Of a stretch of DNA of 64,000 bases, positions 62,925 through 64,000 are shown in pieces; the stretch's first letter is position 1; every line of letters starts with the position of its first letter. Source of the stretch: Pseudomonas sp. Irchel s3h14 (GTDB taxonomy: Bacteria > Pseudomonadota > Gammaproteobacteria > Pseudomonadales > Pseudomonadaceae). The DNA is taken from positions 62,001-126,000 of the forward strand of contig NZ_FYDJ01000015.1 in the NCBI RefSeq assembly GCF_900187425.1, written 5' to 3'. The notes beneath the pieces are model-generated. The model did not search any database. It was not told the DNA's origin and saw only the letters and a program-made list of their open reading frames with translations. A program made the translations under genes and the position numbers.

Positions 62925-63409
62925 ATGCAATCTTCTTCAATCGACATCACTGAAACGCCAGCGACCCAACCAGGGCTACGGCTGTTGCTGCTGCCACTGG
63001 TGATTCTGGCCGGCATGGGCCTCTCCGTGGAGGCCGGTTTGCTCGGGCCGCTCGGGGTTCAGGTCGGGCACTTGTGGGCGACCTTGAGCATCTTCGGTGT
63101 CGGCTCGGCGATTCTGTTTTTGCTGTTGTTGTTCAGCGGTCCGCAACAGGGGCCCGCTTTGAATGAGCTGCCGCGCTGGCAGTTGATCGGTGGGTTCCTG
63201 GGGCCGATGTACGTGATCGTGCTGACCTTGGCCACGCCTCACATCGGCATGCCATGACCATGATCGCCATCCTGTCCGGGCAGGTCGGCAAAAGCGTGTT
63301 GATCGACCACTTCGGCTGGTTCGGCGCCATCCGCAAGAAGGTCAACGGTGAACGTTGGCTGGCCTTGCTGCTGATTGTCGCGGCACTTGTGCTGATCGCT
63401 CGGGGTTGA
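62925..63409 (+). pseudogene. Frameshifted YdcZ/DUF606-family membrane protein
   Basis: A membrane protein of the DUF606 (YdcZ, DMT-related) family split by a one-base deletion. The first frame encodes 110 residues from the ATG at 62925 (LVILAGMGLSVEAGLLGPLGVQVG...LPRWQLIGGFLGPMYVIVLTLATPHIGM) and stops at 63257. The missing half continues in another frame from about 63254 (MTMIAILSGQVGKSVLIDHFGWFGAIRKK...LLIVAALVLIARG) to TGA 63407-63409. Restoring one G in the GGCATGCCATGACC region near 63251 joins them into a typical ~160-residue protein. The intact paralogue starts at the last base. A sequencing error is possible. Confidence 0.8.
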
Positions 63410-63864
63410 TGATGAATCTGATAATTTTGTTGGCGGTGGTCGTGGCGGCCGGTGCGGTGTTGAGCGTCCAGGCGGCGATCAATGGGCGGCTGGGCGAAAC
63501 GGTGGGCGTGGTGCGCAGCAGTTTGTTGACCTTCGTGGTCGGTGCCGTGACCACCGGGCTGCTGATCCTGTTTTTCGAACCGGCCCATGCCGTGAGTTTG
63601 CTGGACGTGCCGAAATGGCAGCTCAGCGGTGCGTTGTTCGGCGTGGTCTACATGATGGTGATGGTTGGCGCGGTGCCGCGGGTCGGCACGGCGGTGGCGA
63701 CGGTGGCGGTGATCGTCGGGCAACTGGGGATGGGGATGTTGATCGATAACTTCGGCTGGCTGGGCAACCCGGCGATCGAGTTGTCCAGCAGCCGGATACT
63801 GGCGATGGTGTGTCTGGGGCTGGCGCTGGTGTTCATGTATCGCAGCAGCACAAGAAGCGATTAA
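63409..63864 (+). CDS. YdcZ/DUF606-family membrane protein, intact
   Basis: 151 residues with four or five membrane helices and the family features ...VLSVQAAINGRLGETVGVV (~17-35), LDVPKWQLSGALFGVVYMMVMVGAVPRVG, and VGQLGMGMLIDNFGWLGNP. The ATG at 63409 overlaps the stop of the preceding gene (TGATG); a second ATG at 63412 is equivalent. DUF606 proteins commonly occur as tandem pairs that probably form heteromers; here the partner is frameshifted. Substrate unknown. Confidence 0.84.
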   Translation: MMNLIILLAVVVAAGAVLSVQAAINGRLGETVGVVRSSLLTFVVGAVTTGLLILFFEPAHAVSLLDVPKWQLSGALFGVVYMMVMVGAVPRVGTAVATVAVIVGQLGMGMLIDNFGWLGNPAIELSSSRILAMVCLGLALVFMYRSSTRSD

Positions 63865-63892
63865 CACCCAATAACTCATGCCGAACACGTAC

Positions 63893-64000
63893 GTGTAGCA
63901 GCTGCCGAGCCTGCGAGGCTGCGTTCGGTCGCGCAGTGATCGTAAAATCAGGCACTGCGGAGTTTCAGGTAGACCGCGTGCGCAGGATTTACGAGGACTA
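63893..64000. repeat. Family C repeat, diverged, cut by window end
   Basis: gtgtagcagctgccgagcct and the gcgttcggtcgcgcagtgatcg continuation match one arm of the family C element; the second arm would lie beyond the right edge. Confidence 0.7.

Overview
This GC-rich 64-kb window comes from a fluorescent Pseudomonas, most likely of the P. fluorescens group. The evidence is a pyoverdine maturation/export block in the P. aeruginosa PA2386-PA2398 order, three families of Pseudomonas-type palindromic intergenic repeats, and many genes with Pseudomonas neighbourhoods. I see no rRNA, tRNA, insertion sequence, prophage or CRISPR array.

1-15424, pyoverdine block. On the minus strand lie the start of the ferripyoverdine receptor fpvA (cut by the window edge), pvdE, pvdO, pvdN, pvdM, and the efflux operon pvdR-pvdT-opmQ. 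On the plus strand lie pvdP, the ECF sigma gene fpvI and pvdA. PvdA makes N5-hydroxyornithine for the peptide chain. PvdE moves the acylated precursor to the periplasm, where PvdP, PvdO, PvdN and PvdM mature the chromophore and side chain. PvdRT-OpmQ exports, and FpvA takes up the ferric complex and signals to FpvI. Exact TAAAT-N16-CGT boxes precede pvdE, pvdM, pvdP, pvdR and pvdA, so the block behaves as a PvdS regulon. The anti-sigma gene fpvR and pvdF, present in this block in P. aeruginosa, are absent here.

15425-33040, mixed core and accessory genes. First comes the Mg2+ P-type ATPase mgtA behind a hairpin-rich leader. Next is a BvgAS/EvgAS-like phosphorelay (a degenerate receiver, a LuxR-type regulator and a 1072-residue hybrid kinase) with an inverted BvgA-like heptad pair upstream. 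Then come an aldo/keto reductase, a LysR gene divergent from pirin and two isochorismatase-fold hydrolases, an MscS channel with a cyclic-nucleotide-binding-like domain, a fused remnant that looks like an ECF-sigma/FecR pair, a carboxymuconolactone decarboxylase-like protein and an EmrAB-like exporter behind a double palindromic operator.

33281-40613, two-partner secretion locus (TpsB, a 28-codon coupled ORF, a 1503-residue FHA-like TpsA without a recognisable toxin end), followed by an AT-richer stand-alone QueC-type gene that looks horizontally acquired.

41090-53000. An ECF sigma/FecR/FecA-like iron-citrate-type system; an MFS transporter; a DapF-fold protein lacking both catalytic cysteines; the codBA cytosine operon; an alpha/beta hydrolase; queD; and a patatin-like lipase.

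53180-64000. Two PepSY proteins, a response regulator and a sensor kinase sit beside a TlpQ-like chemoreceptor, an NhaC-type transporter and a CtpM-like chemoreceptor. This matches my memory of P. aeruginosa PA2652-PA2659. The window ends with a LysR regulator and a tandem pair of YdcZ/DUF606 membrane proteins, the first of which is frameshifted.
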